This document shows, one piece after another, positions 55,904 through 64,000 of a stretch of 64,000 bases of DNA. The position numbers and the translations under genes are program-made. The first letter of the stretch is position 1, and each line of letters opens with the position of its first letter. The stretch is from Chitinophaga varians. GTDB taxonomy: Bacteria; Bacteroidota; Bacteroidia; Chitinophagales; Chitinophagaceae. Where the stretch lies: assembly GCF_012641275.1 (NCBI RefSeq), contig NZ_JABAIA010000001.1, forward strand, positions 930,001 through 994,000. The letters are read 5' to 3'. Below the pieces are notes generated by a model that did no database searches, was not told where the DNA came from, and saw only the letters and a list, made by a program, of their open reading frames with translations.

Positions 55904-55936
55904 TTTGGCTGGGTGTAAAAAAGAGAGTACTTTACG
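55904..55936 (+). promoter_or_regulatory. Bacteroidota-type promoter of the RHS locus
   Basis: TTTG at 55904-55907 and TACTTTAC at 55928-55935 are 20 bases apart and fit the Bacteroidota -33/-7 pattern. Transcription would begin near 55943 and give a leader of about 100 bases. Confidence 0.5.
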
Positions 55937-55940
55937 CCGC

Positions 55941-55968
55941 CGAAAAAATAGCGTATCCTATTTTTTCG
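55941..55968 (+). terminator. 11-base hairpin with U-rich arm in the RHS leader
   Basis: CGAAAAAATAG (55941-55951) and CTATTTTTTCG (55958-55968) pair perfectly around a 6-base loop. The stem lies just after the promoter-like sequence, 75 bases after the acetyltransferase stop codon. It may terminate that gene or form a 5' stem on the RHS transcript. Confidence 0.4.
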
Positions 55969-56041
55969 TAGAAATACATTTTTGATAACCATGCTATGCG
56001 TCCGCTGCAAACCTATGTGCAGCAGGACATATTCTTGTACG

Positions 56042-59000
56042 ATGAAAAAAATACTGAGCATACTGCTATGTGGCAGCACATTGTTTGGAACCTTATCTGT
56101 CCTGGGCCAGGGCCAACGACCTCCCTTAAAGGAGCCTGTAAAAGTGATCCCTTCGTCCCCTGAAGCATCAGCGCTGGGGCGGTATGGGGAATGGCCGGTC
56201 AGCCTGCATACGGGCACGACCAACATCAGCGTTCCGTTTTACACGATTTCACAGCGAGACCTGTCATTGCCGGTACAGTTGTCGTACCACGCTTCCGGTA
56301 TTAAAGTGGAAGATGTGGCTTCATGGGTAGGTACCGGCTGGGCACTGGAAGCCGGCGGGATGATCACCCGCACCGTACAGGGCATCCCTGACGATGAAAT
56401 GAACGGCTATATGAGAACGCGTACGGAACTCGACAACTTTCCGAAAGTGTTTGACGCCAGGCAGCCCAGGGACTACAAAATTTTAAGTGAAGCCAGTCAG
56501 ACCGGCGTCACACCTTATGACACAGAGCCGGACTGGTACTTCTTTAACTTCGCCGGCAAATCCGGAAAGTTCTTTATAGATAAAGACGGCAGCATGAAAT
56601 CTATGCCTGTCAGCAACCTGAAAGTGGTACACTATCCTGCGTTCATTTCCGGGAATCTCAGTGAGCGTTACTGGGAAATACTGGATGACAATGGTGTTAC
56701 CTATTTTCTCGGCCAGGACGGGGCACAGGAGACCACTGTTTACCAGGATGATGATAAAATGGTCCGCAGAAGCACCCTGAACGGATGGTACCTGAATAAG
56801 ATCGTCTCTCCCAATAAGCAGGACAGCATTGTCTTCTCCTATGATGCCAAAAGCGAATATTACTCCGTAAAAGGCTCCCAGGCACTGGTATTGCCACAAG
56901 TAGTCCCCAACGATTTTCTGACCACGACCATGCTGGAAAATGCCGGCTTCGGATATTATGGCACTAACGGTCCGGGTGCAGCCACCAACGCCGTTAGCGG
57001 GAAAACCAGGCTCAGTGCCATCACCTGGAAAGACGGGCGGATCGACTTCTATGCCAACACAAGAAGGACGGATATTTCGGGCGTGTTACTGGACAGCATT
57101 GTGGTCCGCAATAATCAGCAGGATATTATCAACAAATATGAGCTCAAATATGATAATAACGCCTACAGGCCCTATCTGATGAGCATCGTACAACGGCCGG
57201 CACCGGAAGTGACGCAGGATTATTACTCCTTCGAATATGATAAAAACGCCATGCCGAACCGCTTTTCCGATGCGCAGGACAGATGGGGATATTATAACGG
57301 CGCCAACAGCAATACCAACCTGATCGAAAGTCATCCGGCCATGACCAAATTCCGGAATCCGTTCCCCTTAGCCAAGGCCGACAGAATCTCAACTAACCAG
57401 GCGGCCACCGGAAGCCTGACCAGGATCAAATATCCTACCGGCGGGTCCACCACCTTCACCTATGAGGTAAACCGTTATGACCGTACTGCCGAACCACCGA
57501 AGGAAATACCCGGCTATGTAGCACCCGGAGGCTTTTCCAGTACTGCTACGTTTATAGGGTCCCGGTCCACAGTGGCTGTTATTAACTCGAACGAGCGCGT
57601 AGCCGGAGCATGCCGGATGTTTATAGACGTACATAATTACACAAGAGGTGTAGAACCCGAAGATGCCTGGCTTCCAAGGTTTACCATTTACTCCATTGAT
57701 AAAACGGGAAAGGAAAGCGTATTCTATACATGGAACGCCCATGACGACAAACTGCAGAGCAATCCAACCTATAACGACGATGGTACAGAAAATCTCCATC
57801 TTCAGTCAGAAGGATATTTCCCGAGTTTTCCGGAGGGTCAAATGAAATTTGTGCTGGAAATTGTCTGCATCAGAAGATTTGGAGGATGCCCAGTATACCC
57901 AAGGATGCCGGATATTTCTGTTTCCTACGAATACCAGAAGTATTATCCGCCTACCACAGAATCCCAGGCGCAGTATAATACCGCTGGTGGTATCAGGATA
58001 AAGGAAATGACCACCTATAATCAAAAAAACGAAGTACTGACTAAAAAGCAATACACCTATACGAAAACTGCTATGCAGGATGGTAAGCCACAGGAAATAT
58101 CCTCTGGTACAATGATCAGCACGCCGGTCAATTACTCCATTGGCAGAAGAGCATTCTCCTGCGGACCAATGTACGATGCCAACGGGCAACAGTCCTGCAG
58201 CTTTTCCCAGATCATGGTCGGCACTTTCAGTTCCTCACCGGTAAATGTATTAGGCATGAGCGGCGGCGGATATGTAGGCTACGATAAAGTAACGGAATCT
58301 GTAGTTGACGGCAGCGGAAAGACCGGAAGAACAGATTATTATTATAGCACCGCCTCCAACGGCTACAGCAGCGTCAATATGAACGGCATCTACAATGGTT
58401 TTGAAGGAGATGGCTGGGGTCTTCAGTTCCCTTTAATTGACCGTAGTTATGCCAGAGGCCTGCTCCTGCAAAAAGATGTCATTGCCATTTCACCAACAGG
58501 TACTGAAAAAGTGGTGGAACAGGAAATCAACAAATACAATCTAAATGACCAACCGAATGATCCGAACCTCGTTACTTCCAGGTACCTGAAAGTAGTGCGC
58601 CTGGCCGACTCGCTGAAAACTTGTTGCGCCAGGACCTATACTGATGCAGAAAGAATCGAAAACAGGATCTATGAATTCGGATATAGCTACTACGATGTTA
58701 ATTCACCATGGGTAACGTTGGCCAGTAAAACACTGATGAAAGACAGTGTGACGACCACCACGAACTATTTCTACAATTCTTCCAATCAGATGATTTCGAG
58801 GGAAGAACGGACCAACAGCAGGAACGAGACCGCTGTCACCAGTCTGAAATACCCGTCTGATAAAGTATGGGCTGGACAGGACCCGCAAGGAATTTTCCGG
58901 AAGATGATAGACCGGAATATGATCTTACCGGTGGTAGAGGAAGAAAATGTAGTCAACGGTGTACAACGGAGCAAAACAACCGTCAGCTTCAAAGACTGGT

Positions 59001-59647
59001 ATAACAATGGCAGGATCATCAGGCCTGATACCGTTTTCACCTCCAATCTGGGTAAGGCCATGTATCCCGCTGTTATCTATAAATCCTACGATGTTTTGGG
59101 CAATATCAGGTCTATGAGTGCCGGTAGCAGCTTCACATCCTCCTTTGTATGGGGCTATAACGATGCCTATCCGGTCATGAAAGCCGATAACGCCGAAGCT
59201 GGTGAAATCTATTACGAAGGATTTGAAAACAGCACGCTGGCAGGCGTAGCCGCCGATGTAGCACATCAGGGGAACAGATCTTTCAGAGGCACACTGGCTA
59301 TCAGTTTTGTAAAACCAGATAATAAAGAATACCTCCTCTCCTACTGGAAGTATATTGGCGGCAGCTGGAAAAAAGTAGTCCAGACTTTAACCGGTAACAA
59401 TCCCACAATAAGTTCAACAGATCCTGTTGACGATATTGCCATATATCCTAAAGGAGCGATGATAAGCACTTTCAGCTATCTCCCGCTGGTAGGGATGACG
59501 TCTGAGAATTCTCCGGTCAACATCCTGAGAAAATACTCCTATGACAAACTGGGACGATTACAGATTATACGTGACGCAGATAACAGAATCCTGAAAATGC
59601 TCTGTTATAACTATTACGGACAGGCCACTGATTGCCTGCCAAAGTAG
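56042..59647 (+). CDS. Secreted RHS-associated protein, first of the pair
   Basis: 1201 residues from the ATG at 56042, where a clear signal peptide begins ([20 protein letters not shown], ending near LGQG). An in-frame ATG at 55982 precedes it by 20 unfitting residues. The N-terminal region (about 40-90: [60 protein letters not shown]) is shared with large secreted Bacteroidota proteins encoded next to RHS genes. The rest consists of YD-type strands ([18 protein letters not shown] at the end). It has no RHS core motif or toxin tip. It probably acts with the RHS protein encoded 53 bases downstream. Confidence 0.82.
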   Translation: MKKILSILLCGSTLFGTLSVLGQGQRPPLKEPVKVIPSSPEASALGRYGEWPVSLHTGTTNISVPFYTISQRDLSLPVQLSYHASGIKVEDVASWVGTGWALEAGGMITRTVQGIPDDEMNGYMRTRTELDNFPKVFDARQPRDYKILSEASQTGVTPYDTEPDWYFFNFAGKSGKFFIDKDGSMKSMPVSNLKVVHYPAFISGNLSERYWEILDDNGVTYFLGQDGAQETTVYQDDDKMVRRSTLNGWYLNKIVSPNKQDSIVFSYDAKSEYYSVKGSQALVLPQVVPNDFLTTTMLENAGFGYYGTNGPGAATNAVSGKTRLSAITWKDGRIDFYANTRRTDISGVLLDSIVVRNNQQDIINKYELKYDNNAYRPYLMSIVQRPAPEVTQDYYSFEYDKNAMPNRFSDAQDRWGYYNGANSNTNLIESHPAMTKFRNPFPLAKADRISTNQAATGSLTRIKYPTGGSTTFTYEVNRYDRTAEPPKEIPGYVAPGGFSSTATFIGSRSTVAVINSNERVAGACRMFIDVHNYTRGVEPEDAWLPRFTIYSIDKTGKESVFYTWNAHDDKLQSNPTYNDDGTENLHLQSEGYFPSFPEGQMKFVLEIVCIRRFGGCPVYPRMPDISVSYEYQKYYPPTTESQAQYNTAGGIRIKEMTTYNQKNEVLTKKQYTYTKTAMQDGKPQEISSGTMISTPVNYSIGRRAFSCGPMYDANGQQSCSFSQIMVGTFSSSPVNVLGMSGGGYVGYDKVTESVVDGSGKTGRTDYYYSTASNGYSSVNMNGIYNGFEGDGWGLQFPLIDRSYARGLLLQKDVIAISPTGTEKVVEQEINKYNLNDQPNDPNLVTSRYLKVVRLADSLKTCCARTYTDAERIENRIYEFGYSYYDVNSPWVTLASKTLMKDSVTTTTNYFYNSSNQMISREERTNSRNETAVTSLKYPSDKVWAGQDPQGIFRKMIDRNMILPVVEEENVVNGVQRSKTTVSFKDWYNNGRIIRPDTVFTSNLGKAMYPAVIYKSYDVLGNIRSMSAGSSFTSSFVWGYNDAYPVMKADNAEAGEIYYEGFENSTLAGVAADVAHQGNRSFRGTLAISFVKPDNKEYLLSYWKYIGGSWKKVVQTLTGNNPTISSTDPVDDIAIYPKGAMISTFSYLPLVGMTSENSPVNILRKYSYDKLGRLQIIRDADNRILKMLCYNYYGQATDCLPK

Positions 59648-59700
59648 TCCGTACGTTCGTAAATCCTTATTCTACTAACATTTGTAGCATACTATACAAT

Positions 59701-62700
59701 ATGAAATTCAACAAATCAGTTAACCTGATCATAAAACTGGTTATCCCTATACTTACCATCTGTGAGATAGCTTCCGCGCAGAACGTACCGGTGGAAACCG
59801 CCAAACAACCGGAAGCGGCGCCGCTATGGCCGGCAGCCGGGTATGACAGTATCCTGCGGAACTATATCTGCAGCTGGGAACCCGCTATGCCACTGACCAA
59901 TCCGGCAGAGGTGGCCAACGCCGCACGTCCGGCGTCAGAAGTGAAATTGACCACACAATATTTTGATGCCATCGGCCGGCCCTTGCAAACGGTCAACAAA
60001 CAAATGAGTGGTTCCGGAAAGGACATCGTGTCCATGTTTTTGTACGACATGATGGGGCGGGAAAAACTAAAATACCTGCCTTATGCCGCCCAAACCGGCA
60101 ATACCAGCGACGGTAAGTTCAAGCTGAATCCATTTGCGGACCAGAAGAACTTTTACCTGAACGAGGCTTTAAACCCCGGCACAGCCGGTGAAACCGTATA
60201 CTATAGCGAGACTGAATTTGAACGCTCTCCGCTGAACCGTGTACTAAAAACTTACAGCCCTGGTAACAGCTGGGCCCAAACCGGCGGCAATCACCCCACA
60301 GGACAAGATTTTGCCGCTAATACCGCTGAAGATGCCGTGCGCATCTGGACGATAGCAGATGACCAGGCCGTACCTGTGAGCCCGGGCACTTATGCAGCCA
60401 AACAACTCTACAAACATATCGCCTACGATGAACAGGGGCAGACCACCGTCACCTTTACAGATAAAGACGGCCGGCAAATACTGAAGAAGGTACAACTGGG
60501 CAACGACTGGCTCAGCACCTACTACGTGTATGACAACTCCGGCAACCTGCGGTTTGTCATACCTCCCCGGCCCACGCAGCTTATCAACGGCAGCTGGGAC
60601 CTCTCGCCTGTAGCCGCCGAGCTTTGTTTCCAGTATCAGTACGATGAACGTAACCGGGTAATTGTAAAGAAAGTCCCGGGCGCCACCCCCGTGGAAATGG
60701 TATATGATATCCGTGACCGGCTGGTATTGACACGTGACGGCAACCTGAAAAGCAAACAGCAATGGCTGCTGTCTTTTTATGATGGCCTTAATCGTGTTGT
60801 GGAAACAGCATTGTACACAGCCGATACCAACACCTATAGCAGGGAGGTACTGCAACAGAAGCTGAACACCTCCATCGGCGCCGGCAGTGTTCAATATGAT
60901 TTTCCGGGAATAACCCACCTTGTGGTTAAAACAAACGACCGGCAACTTTATGAAGCACGGGAAAGCATTACCATCGAGCCCGAATTTGATTCTGGCAATG
61001 GGGACAATCTGGATTTTCAGATCAATCCGTCTTTATCAACCGGTACGATCTACCTACCGGTGACTAACCCGCTGCCCGACATATCCCCGGCTGCGTTAAC
61101 GCCGCTTACCTTCACTTTTTATGACCATTATTCCAATGATGGCCAGAAAGCCGCAGTCACAGAAGACTTCAGCAAGCCACAGGCAGGCAGCAATCTTTAT
61201 GCACAGCCCATCCGGGTCAACACGCTCGCTGAAGGAATGGTAACGGGAACACGCATACGCGTTTTAGGCACTGACACCTGGCTGACCACCACTAACTACT
61301 ACGATGATGACAACCGGCTGATACAAACTATCAGCGACAATCTGAGCGGCGGACAGGATGTAAACACTATGATGTACGATTTCAGCGGAAAAGTACTGAG
61401 CACCTACGTATCCCACCGGAACAAGCAGAGCAGCGCTACACCTGAAACCAAAGTGCTCACCATGATGCACTACGACCATGCAGGCCGGGTGGATGAGATC
61501 ATCAAACAGATTAATGACAACCCGGCTTGGCAACGAACTATTGTAGCCAACAGCTACAATGAGCTGGGGCTGATGAAAACCAAGCGCCTTGGCGTCACCG
61601 CCGGCGGACAGCTGGAAACGCTCGAATATGAATACAATATCCGCGGCTGGTTAAAGGGCATTAACAGAAAGTTCGCCACCGGAAAGACAAGTGACAACTG
61701 GTTTGGCCAGGAGCTCAGCTATGACTACGGATTTACCGGTAAGCAGTTCAACGGCAACATCGCCGGCGCAAAATGGAAAAGCCGCTCAGATGGACTGGCG
61801 CGGGCGTTTGGTTATCAATATGATCAGGCTAATCGCGTGACCGCAGCCGACTTCAGTCAGCTGGAAGGAACTACCTCCTGGACGAAAACGAAAATGGACT
61901 TCTCTGTCAGCAATCTGACCTACGATGCCAATGGAAATATCCTGTCCATGAGCCAGAAAGGTATGGAAGGAGGCGCTGTCAAGATGATTGACAGCCTGAA
62001 ATATGGCTATCTTCCCAACAGCAACAAACTATCTTTCGTTACAGATAAACAGAATAATCCCAATACCCTGCTGGGCGATTTCCGGGAGAAACAAAACGAT
62101 GAATCCCCGGATTACGCCTATGACCGTAATGGCAACCAGATCCTTGATCAGAACAAACAGCTGACCATCTACTATAATCATCTCAATCTTCCCGACAGCA
62201 TCGTTGTGACAGGGAAGGGATACATCACCTACACTTACGATGCCGGCGGAAATAAATTGAGGAAGAAAGTCGTGGACCAATCCGGCCAGGGAAAGACCAC
62301 TGTTACCGATTATACCGGCGCATTTCAGTATACCAATGATACCTTACGCATCATCAGTCACGAAGAAGGCCGTATCCGCACCATCGTTAAAGCTGGTGCT
62401 CCGCTGGACTACAAATACGACTATTTCGTTAAGGACCATCTGGGCAATATACGTATGCTGCTGACGGAACAGACAGATTTCACCATGTATGCCGCTACCA
62501 TGGAAAATGCCCGTGCCGCGGTTGAAACGGCGCTGTTCAGCAATGTGAACGAAACCCGTGTACCCAAGCCAGCAGGCTATCCTAATGACGACATAGACAG
62601 CAAAAACGCTGCCGTGGCCAAGTTAAACGCCAACCCCGGCGGGAATAAAATCGGGCCGTCACTGGTGCTCCGTGTAATGGCCGGCGATACCATCCAGGTA

Positions 62701-64000
62701 AATGCCCGCGCCTTTTATAAATCACAAGGCCCGGTTGCGAAAAACGCACCTCCTCCCGCAGAAGACATGGTAGCTGGCCTGGTGCAGGCTTTCGGCGGAC
62801 AAGCTGAAGGCGGCAGTCAGCACGGCTTCGCCTCAGGAAACAACGGTACGCCTTTCAACATCAGCTTCTACAACAACAACTACCAGCGGCTCAAAGAGAA
62901 GAGCCCGTCTCAGCCGGAAGGTAAACCGAAAGCTTATCTCAATTTTGTATTGTTCGATGATCAGTTTAAATTAGTCGACCAGAACAGCGGTGTTAAACAG
63001 GTGAGCGGTGAGGCAGATCAACTGCAAACCCTCGGTACAGACAGAATGCCCATCACGAAAAACGGCTTTCTGTATGTATACACCAGCAATGAGTCACAGC
63101 AGGACGTGTTCTTTGATAATTTAGTGGTGACACAAGCTTCCGGACCGGTACTGGAAGAGACGCATTATTATCCGTTTGGATTGACGATGGCGGGCATTAG
63201 TTCAAATGCGTTGAAGGGAGGTGGCTATGCGGAGAATAAGATGAGATATAATGGAAAAGAGCTACAAAGTAAGGAGTTTGAAGATGGATGTGGATTGGAG
63301 TGGTATGATTATGGGGCGAGGATGTATGATCCACAAATAGGAAGATGGCAGGTATTAGACCCCTTGGCTGATGAGATGCGTAGGCACTCTCCATATAATT
63401 ATGCATTTGACAACCCAATAAGATTTACTGACCCGGATGGAATGGGGCCTTCGGATATTATTTTAAAGGGAGATGCACGATTCATGGAAAGGGCGTTCGC
63501 AGATCTGCAAAAACTTACAAACGACAGATTGGCTTTACTTCCTAGCGGGAAAGTAGTTTTTGCCAATTCACAAGATGCTGCTTTGTCAATAAAAAACGGG
63601 GAAGGTGCATCTTTCAACATGTTAAATACCTCTAATAGACCGGTGGGAACTGAATTAGTGAGATCTTTAATAAATTCGTCAAAGACAGCATGGATACAGG
63701 AAGCTATCTATGAGAATAAGACAACTGCCGTAGACGACAATCCTGAAGCCGACCTTAAATCAGATGGAACAAAAGGCAAAGGGTCTGATGTCCTTATTTT
63801 ATATAGCCCTTATGATACAGAAGGAGGAACCGACGTTAATGGTAGTCGGCAAAGGCCTACTGCAATAGCGCTTGGACATGAGATGAAGCATGGCCAGAAT
63901 ATGATGACAGGACAGAGGGATAGAAAGGCATCAGGAAAATCAGACCCCGAGGTACAGGGTAAAGAACTCAGCAAAGAAGAAGCTAAGACAAGAGTATTTG
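59701..64000 (+). CDS. RHS polymorphic toxin with HExxH metallopeptidase tip (3' end outside window)
   Basis: The frame is open from the ATG at 59701 to the window end (at least 1433 residues). A signal peptide ([17 protein letters not shown]) is followed by a DUF6443-type start ([18 protein letters not shown]), many YD repeats and the RHS core [19 protein letters not shown] near residue 905. The RHS-associated end is [20 protein letters not shown] with D1220, then [10 protein letters not shown]. After about residue 1247 a new domain begins. It contains [11 protein letters not shown], an HExxH zinc-peptidase motif at H1393-H1397, like the M91/NleD-type toxin peptidases. The DNA is clearly AT-richer from about 63190 on, as expected for an exchanged toxin tip. 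Confidence 0.9.
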   Translation, partial: MKFNKSVNLIIKLVIPILTICEIASAQNVPVETAKQPEAAPLWPAAGYDSILRNYICSWEPAMPLTNPAEVANAARPASEVKLTTQYFDAIGRPLQTVNKQMSGSGKDIVSMFLYDMMGREKLKYLPYAAQTGNTSDGKFKLNPFADQKNFYLNEALNPGTAGETVYYSETEFERSPLNRVLKTYSPGNSWAQTGGNHPTGQDFAANTAEDAVRIWTIADDQAVPVSPGTYAAKQLYKHIAYDEQGQTTVTFTDKDGRQILKKVQLGNDWLSTYYVYDNSGNLRFVIPPRPTQLINGSWDLSPVAAELCFQYQYDERNRVIVKKVPGATPVEMVYDIRDRLVLTRDGNLKSKQQWLLSFYDGLNRVVETALYTADTNTYSREVLQQKLNTSIGAGSVQYDFPGITHLVVKTNDRQLYEARESITIEPEFDSGNGDNLDFQINPSLSTGTIYLPVTNPLPDISPAALTPLTFTFYDHYSNDGQKAAVTEDFSKPQAGSNLYAQPIRVNTLAEGMVTGTRIRVLGTDTWLTTTNYYDDDNRLIQTISDNLSGGQDVNTMMYDFSGKVLSTYVSHRNKQSSATPETKVLTMMHYDHAGRVDEIIKQINDNPAWQRTIVANSYNELGLMKTKRLGVTAGGQLETLEYEYNIRGWLKGINRKFATGKTSDNWFGQELSYDYGFTGKQFNGNIAGAKWKSRSDGLARAFGYQYDQANRVTAADFSQLEGTTSWTKTKMDFSVSNLTYDANGNILSMSQKGMEGGAVKMIDSLKYGYLPNSNKLSFVTDKQNNPNTLLGDFREKQNDESPDYAYDRNGNQILDQNKQLTIYYNHLNLPDSIVVTGKGYITYTYDAGGNKLRKKVVDQSGQGKTTVTDYTGAFQYTNDTLRIISHEEGRIRTIVKAGAPLDYKYDYFVKDHLGNIRMLLTEQTDFTMYAATMENARAAVETALFSNVNETRVPKPAGYPNDDIDSKNAAVAKLNANPGGNKIGPSLVLRVMAGDTIQVNARAFYKSQGPVAKNAPPPAEDMVAGLVQAFGGQAEGGSQHGFASGNNGTPFNISFYNNNYQRLKEKSPSQPEGKPKAYLNFVLFDDQFKLVDQNSGVKQVSGEADQLQTLGTDRMPITKNGFLYVYTSNESQQDVFFDNLVVTQASGPVLEETHYYPFGLTMAGISSNALKGGGYAENKMRYNGKELQSKEFEDGCGLEWYDYGARMYDPQIGRWQVLDPLADEMRRHSPYNYAFDNPIRFTDPDGMGPSDIILKGDARFMERAFADLQKLTNDRLALLPSGKVVFANSQDAALSIKNGEGASFNMLNTSNRPVGTELVRSLINSSKTAWIQEAIYENKTTAVDDNPEADLKSDGTKGKGSDVLILYSPYDTEGGTDVNGSRQRPTAIALGHEMKHGQNMMTGQRDRKASGKSDPEVQGKELSKEEAKTRVF

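Noticed and set aside
60244..60945. 233-codon minus-strand ORF
   Set aside because: It lies entirely inside the RHS gene, whose reading frame shows YD repeats throughout; the antisense product has no start context or family features.

Overview
This window reads as chromosomal DNA of a Bacteroidota bacterium, most likely Chitinophaga or a close relative in the Chitinophagaceae. The signs are SusC/SusD pairs, a FecR/ECF-sigma cascade, DUF4843 and PKD-like lipoproteins, DUF4369-TlpA, LytS/LytTR two-component systems, Bacteroidota-type promoters (TAnnTTTG) and almost no Shine-Dalgarno sequences. No tRNA, rRNA, CRISPR array, insertion sequence or prophage was seen.

Layout. 1-952: the end of a LytTR regulator gene, a fossil NTF2-like fragment and an intact NTF2-like gene. 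938-11272 (minus): a cell-surface-signalling nutrient locus, sigma -> FecR -> STN-SusC -> SusD -> DUF4843 -> PKD-like lipoprotein -> DUF4369/TlpA. The last five genes are separated by only 9-12 bases. 11470-13966: a TPR histidine kinase and its NarL-type regulator. 14097-15741: a small membrane protein, a frameshifted mini-gene, paired hairpins and a YD-repeat-like lipoprotein. 16034-18750: a LytS/LytTR pair followed by a tail-fibre-like secreted protein.

18801-43274 (minus) is the most unusual part. Five genes lie head to tail with gaps of -4 to 19 bases and cover 22.3 kb. They encode a Hint-domain protein (550 aa), a fibronectin-III-like protein (1191 aa), a beta-rich protein (1207 aa), a ComEC-like metallo-beta-lactamase-fold protein (502 aa) and a 3972-aa giant with scattered LysM-like repeats. 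None starts with a recognisable signal peptide. An AsmA-like membrane-anchored protein follows 38 bases downstream. I do not recognise this as a described system and regard it as the best candidate for something new.

43398-46797: a MocR-type regulator diverges from dxs, with a pair of direct repeats between them. This suggests control of DXP supply by a PLP-binding regulator. 46854-49014: a lipoprotein, an AHSA1/SRPBCC protein and an internally duplicated unknown protein. 49116-50846: a cobalamin riboswitch in front of a BtuG-like beta-propeller lipoprotein, closed by a terminator. 50912-55866: an S41 peptidase, a TIM-barrel hydrolase-like protein, an alpha/beta hydrolase, an orphan Imm51-like immunity gene with a small overlapping upstream ORF, and a GNAT acetyltransferase. 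55904-64000: an RHS locus of two genes. The second runs off the window and ends in an AT-richer tip domain with an HExxH metallopeptidase motif, as in polymorphic toxins.
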